A stretch of DNA of 64,000 bases from NCBI GenBank assembly GCA_964458705.1, contig CAYWKD010000018.1, positions 5,223-69,222 of the forward strand. The letters are read 5' to 3'. Position 1 is the first letter of the stretch. Each line of letters begins with the position of its first letter. Made by a program: the position numbers and the translations under genes. This stretch comes from JAAUTG01 sp964458705 (GTDB taxonomy: Bacteria; Bacteroidota; Bacteroidia; Chitinophagales; Saprospiraceae). The notes beneath the pieces are model-generated. The model had not been told where the DNA came from and searched no databases. It saw nothing but the letters and a program-made list of their open reading frames with translations. This document shows positions 61,300 through 64,000 of the stretch, one piece after another.

Positions 61300-62103
61300 T
61301 CATAAAACAAATTTCTTTAGGTGTCGCATTACTTCTCTTTCAATCTGTTCAAAATCGTGTAAATCATGAATTTGGTCTTTCATTGATTTCTGCCAACGTC
61401 CTTTATATTGGGGCAATCGCTGATTCAATTTCTCATGAAATTCAGCTGGATTAATCTCCTTGTTTTGACATTTAGTTTTGAATTCATTTACGTAAAAGTC
61501 AATATCCATACCATGAATTTCTAATAAGTACCATATGTCATAAAAATCGCGAGGCTGCATTCTTTGCATTACCGACCGTAATTTTTCTACCAATACTTCT
61601 TCCAACGGATAGCAAAGCAGCTGATGTGGTTCTTGGTCAGTATAAGAAAGGATTACTTTTCGGGTAATTATTTCAAAAATAAGTTTCTCGCTTCTTGAAA
61701 TATCAATTTTCACTCTTTTGTTATTGCCTTGTCCGCCAAGCGGACCAGTATAGCTGATGTAAAAATTAATACCACCATCTTCATGCTCGTTATTGTCAAT
61801 TACTTTTAATGGGATATTCGCTTCTTCTTGAATGTATTCAAAAATTTCTTTGAACCATTCAAAAATTTGCTCATTGGAAATCGCATCATTCAGTAATGTA
61901 AAATCCAAATCTTCTGAGAAACGGTAATCTTGAAAATATATCTTTTTGAGTGCTGTTCCTCCTTTAAAAACAATAATTTTTGCAAGGTTTTCGTGTTGAG
62001 CAACTCCTTGAAGAATCCATGAAAGAATGTAGTCTTTTTCAATCTGCTGGTCACGAACACCGATTTCTCTTGCTTTTTGCTGTATTTTCCCAGGTTTTAT
62101 CAT
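61300..62103 (-). CDS. AbiEii/AbiGii-family nucleotidyltransferase toxin
   Basis: Type IV toxin of 267 residues. The diagnostic block is VFKGGTALKKIYFQDYRFSEDLDFTLL (about residues 47-72), with GG and DxD residues of the nucleotidyltransferase. LVEKLRSVMQRMQPRDFYDIWYLLE is the family's helical core. These enzymes use GTP or related nucleotides to disable tRNA or other targets, stopping growth and phage spread. It overlaps the upstream antitoxin gene by 4 bases (ATGA), so translation is coupled. Confidence 0.93.
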   Translation of the reverse strand: MIKPGKIQQKAREIGVRDQQIEKDYILSWILQGVAQHENLAKIIVFKGGTALKKIYFQDYRFSEDLDFTLLNDAISNEQIFEWFKEIFEYIQEEANIPLKVIDNNEHEDGGINFYISYTGPLGGQGNNKRVKIDISRSEKLIFEIITRKVILSYTDQEPHQLLCYPLEEVLVEKLRSVMQRMQPRDFYDIWYLLEIHGMDIDFYVNEFKTKCQNKEINPAEFHEKLNQRLPQYKGRWQKSMKDQIHDLHDFEQIEREVMRHLKKFVL

Positions 62104-62921
62104 GTGAATATAGCAGATTTAATGGTTTCCAATTCTAGATTTTGCTGGATGCCCCAACGGCTTAATCGTTTGCCTTGCTTGGGTAATTCCGTATCCAAAA
62201 GGACATAAGAGTTTGTTTTCTTTTTTTGAAGTTTTTCGATTATGTCTGTGTTGATTCCCAACAATTCCAATAAGAAACCAAGTCTTTTAATTACTGCCTG
62301 AGTGTCAAATCTTATGGCGTAATCGAACAGTTGATTATATTTAATTTTGTCTTTAGACATATATATCGCTTTGGCTACTTCCACAATTCCGCCAGCATAG
62401 TCTGGTTTAAACAAACAGTCAATAAATGTTTTTTCCAAATCAGAGCACAGTACTTTACTGAAGCGGTCAATCCATATTCTCTTTGCTCCGAAGAAGTGTT
62501 CTTCGTTGTGATAGATAAACTGAAAAGTAACACTCTTAATGTCAATTTGAGAGGGTCTCAGCTGTTTAGCTACAACTATCTGCTCTTTCAAAGAAGGTTG
62601 AGTGATTAGGTTATGGATTTGTAATGCAGAATAATAACCAATGTAATGTTGTGTGCCTTTTGTTAAAGGTTCAGCCAATAAGTGCCAGTCAGGCATGAAA
62701 GTTTCAGGATTTTGTTCATACGGTATTAAATAGTACACACCTTTCTTTAAGCGCATTAATAAACCACGCCTTACCATGTCGCTAAGCAATTCTTTCAATG
62801 CACTATTACTAGAATTGGGAAGTGTCTTTTTAGCTTCTTCATAGTCGAAACAATGTTGTTCGACTTTGTTGAAGTAATTTAAAATCTCGCTTGATTGTGT
62901 TGAAATATTTTTGTTTTTCAT
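62100..62921 (-). CDS. AbiEi-family antitoxin/transcriptional regulator
   Basis: Antitoxin of 273 residues. The start is ATG 62921 (MKNKNISTQSSEILNYFNK), because a repeated operator lies only 10 bases upstream. A winged helix (about residues 20-60, LKELLSDMVRRGLLMRLKKGVYYLIP) is followed by the AbiEi C-terminal domain with PDWHLLAEPLTKGTQHYIGYYSALQIHNL. Such antitoxins repress their own operon by binding repeats and block toxin action without direct contact. First gene of the AbiE pair. Confidence 0.9.
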   Translation of the reverse strand: MKNKNISTQSSEILNYFNKVEQHCFDYEEAKKTLPNSSNSALKELLSDMVRRGLLMRLKKGVYYLIPYEQNPETFMPDWHLLAEPLTKGTQHYIGYYSALQIHNLITQPSLKEQIVVAKQLRPSQIDIKSVTFQFIYHNEEHFFGAKRIWIDRFSKVLCSDLEKTFIDCLFKPDYAGGIVEVAKAIYMSKDKIKYNQLFDYAIRFDTQAVIKRLGFLLELLGINTDIIEKLQKKKTNSYVLLDTELPKQGKRLSRWGIQQNLELETIKSAIFT

Positions 62922-62931
62922 AGTAATAACA

Positions 62932-62957
62932 TCAGCTATAACCTGACTATAATGATA
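62932..62957. promoter_or_regulatory. AbiE operator, proximal copy
   Basis: TCAGCTATAACCTGACTATAATGATA, shown here as the 26-base element at this position, has TCAG/CTGA inverted ends. It matches 63020-63045 with one mismatch and sits 10 bases before the antitoxin ATG, a typical autoregulation site. Confidence 0.65.
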
Positions 62958-63019
62958 CGAAATACACTTATAGCTTTCACTCTTTTTAGGTAAAAAAATT
63001 CTCTTTATTATCACAAAAG

Positions 63020-63045
63020 TCAGCTATAACCTGACTACAATGATA
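63020..63045. promoter_or_regulatory. AbiE operator, distal copy
   Basis: Second copy of the 26-base element, 88 bases from the first, with perfect GTCAG (63019-63023) and CTGAC (63031-63035) inverted ends. Together they would allow cooperative binding by AbiEi. Confidence 0.65.
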
Positions 63046-63160
63046 TAAAGAATAATTATTCGACACGCGGGAGAATTTATTAGAACAATCGGATCGGGCT
63101 AAGTAATACCAAAGTAAGTTCGCTAATTCTTATCCAAATGTCAAAGTTCGTTTTTCAGCT

Positions 63161-63248
63161 ATCTTACTCTTTCCGATATTTATTTACCAATTCCATTTTT
63201 AGCCGTTTTGATGCTAATTAACGATTTTTCTTCTCTAGTTGGTTTCTT
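63161..63248. repeat. 88-bp direct repeat, copy 2
   Basis: Second copy of 61017-61104, in the same orientation, with one base difference. On the minus strand it keeps the same reading frame and TAA stop (63180-63182), but the upstream coding part is unrelated to that of copy 1. Confidence 0.85.
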
Positions 63249-63358
63249 CTTTTGTTTTCTTTTTAATTGAGGAGAGCGTTCTAGGCTATAGGTCGGCAGG
63301 GATTTTTACTACTGAATTTCAAACTTAGCAATTTCCTGTCCTACGAAGTACTAAAACC

Positions 63359-63371
63359 CAATTGCTTATAG
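63359..63371. repeat. CAATTGCTTATAG element
   Basis: Identical to 2674-2686, the right-arm core of the inverted repeat downstream of the 129-residue protein gene. Both lie in accessory DNA. Confidence 0.45.
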
Positions 63372-63567
63372 CCATTATTGTGCAGTCGTACTTTTTTCTT
63401 TTTTGTCGGTGTATAGGGACAGACACACGCTGCCGATAAGCTTTGGTTGTAGCGTTGACAGGTGTGGCTTGGCAAACTGCCTGCTGGACGGGCAGGTGTA
63501 TGTGGCTTTGGTGCAGGGTATTCATAGTTGACCTCCTATTCCTTTAAACTTCTCCACAAACGAAGCT

Positions 63568-63595
63568 ACTGCTTTCTCAGTTAAATGCCTAAAGC
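63568..63595. repeat. 28-bp repeat, copy 2
   Basis: One mismatch to 60941-60968. Here the minus-strand frame continues as NGFRHLTEKAVASFVEKF and ends GIGGQL with a TGA at 63522-63524, which looks like the end of a lost gene. Confidence 0.6.
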
Positions 63596-63605
63596 CGTTT
63601 TGATA

Positions 63606-63638
63606 ACGTTTACGAAGCCTTTAAGGCTTCGTAAACGT
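63606..63638 (-). terminator. Perfect 16-bp palindrome after the TPR gene
   Basis: ACGTTTACGAAGCCTT and its exact complement flank a single T. The element begins one base beyond the stop codon at 63640. The core TTTACGAAG...CTTCGTAAA is the same as in the hairpin at 40222-40253. There is no T tract, so it may act as a mRNA end-stabilising repeat. Confidence 0.65.
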
Positions 63639-63639
63639 A

Positions 63640-64000
63640 TTACTCCTTCTCCAACAACCGCCGCGCCTTCCCCACATCCGGGTGCGTAATCCCTTCCGCT
63701 TCCAGCGCCTCCAAATCTTCCAGAAAAGTAGCCCGGTAGGTGCCATCGCCGTAGGGCTTATCTTTCAGGTTTTCATATACCTGCTTGGCTTCCGCCCATT
63801 TGCCCTGGTACAGCAGGGCGAGGGCGAGGTTGGTATTGATCCATTCCTCGCTGGGGTCTTTGGCCAGGCCGGTGCGGGCGGACTGCTCGGCGGTCGCGAA
63901 TTGCCGGACGAACAACTGATACCAGGACAGCGAGCCGTAGCGGGAGGCGATCAGGTTGACTACCTCATCATTACCGGGCATAGCCTTTTCTATTTCCGAC
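63640..64000 (-). CDS. TPR-containing protein, 5' end outside window
   Basis: C-terminal 120 residues of a larger protein. The frame is still open at the window edge (SEIEKAM before Met at 63981). Visible are helix pairs of TPR type (LSWYQLFVRQFATAEQSARTGLAKDPSE and WINTNLALALLYQGKWAEAKQVYENLKDKP), then a tail LEALEAEGITHPDVGKARRLLEKE. The sequence is markedly GC-rich, with C- or G-ending codons, unlike everything to its left, pointing to a different origin or a special gene family. The full protein's function cannot be told. Confidence 0.8.
   Translation of the reverse strand, partial: SEIEKAMPGNDEVVNLIASRYGSLSWYQLFVRQFATAEQSARTGLAKDPSEEWINTNLALALLYQGKWAEAKQVYENLKDKPYGDGTYRATFLEDLEALEAEGITHPDVGKARRLLEKE

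Larger units (their letters stand above)
63015..63639. other. Repeat-rich junction right of AbiE
   Basis: 625 bases without an intact gene. In order it holds the distal AbiE operator, the second 88-bp repeat (63161-63248), the CAATTGCTTATAG element (63359-63371), a GC-rich inverted segment near 63480-63496, the second 28-bp repeat (63568-63595) and a long palindrome (63606-63638). Minus-strand fragments ending in GIGK and GGQL suggest decayed gene ends. Confidence 0.6.

Noticed and set aside
63325..63525. 66-codon minus-strand frame in the right-hand junction
   Set aside because: It spans repeat elements and gives a composition unlike real proteins. Probably chance.

Overview
The window comes from a member of the Bacteroidota, probably an environmental, T9SS-bearing lineage such as Saprospiria or Cytophagia. 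The evidence is a SusC/SusD pair, three secreted proteins with type IX secretion (T9SS) sorting tails, a PorW/SprE-type lipoprotein, Bacteroidota-specific families (DUF6089-like barrel, DUF6427-like membrane protein), promoters of the TTTG-N21-TAnnTTTG type, and almost no Shine-Dalgarno sequences. Most of the window is AT-rich. The last ~360 bases are clearly GC-rich. No tRNA, rRNA, CRISPR array or intact insertion sequence was seen.

Layout. 1-2.7 kb: accessory DNA with the end of a cytosine-5 methyltransferase, an HpaII-type restriction enzyme and a small membrane protein set among inverted repeats. 2.7-8.2 kb: YqeY, a class I glutamine amidotransferase plus ATP-grasp pair, a divergent GH57 glycosidase and a rhodanese. 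8.4-12.6 kb: core genes (rpsF-rpsR-rplI, purQ, a membrane protein, a polyprenyl synthase). 12.7-24.4 kb: a membrane-anchored MutS-like ATPase divergent from an ScfR-type regulator, two OmpA-family proteins, envelope proteins, an aldo/keto reductase, rfaE2, DUF1501 and a DUF6089-like barrel. 24.7-30.5 kb: rpsT, a very large CHRD/DUF11 secreted protein, a Nudix-like protein and a MerC-family protein behind a palindromic operator. 30.8-40.0 kb: a probable organophosphonate-use locus, with a phosphodiesterase, a TIGR03364-type FAD oxidoreductase, a PhnX-like HAD hydrolase and a novel regulator divergent from a SusC/SusD importer. 40.2-52.3 kb: two T9SS type B giant proteins around a HepT/MntA toxin-antitoxin module, a metallophosphoesterase and an arsenosugar-type radical SAM pair. 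52.6-60.9 kb: PorW/SprE, ElyC-like protein, rpe, a PNPOx-like protein, a ChlI/MoxR-like ATPase, YceI and MarR. 60.9-64 kb: an AbiE toxin-antitoxin module enclosed by 88-bp direct repeats that look like duplicated gene ends, then a GC-rich TPR gene running off the edge.

The strongest candidates for something undescribed are the phosphonate/SusCD locus with its unrecognised regulator (30.8-40.0 kb), the AbiE island bounded by 88-bp repeats (60.9-63.6 kb), and the cassette-like inverted repeats at 1.9-2.7 kb, one core of which recurs beside AbiE. All functional calls come from reading motifs by eye. No database search was run.
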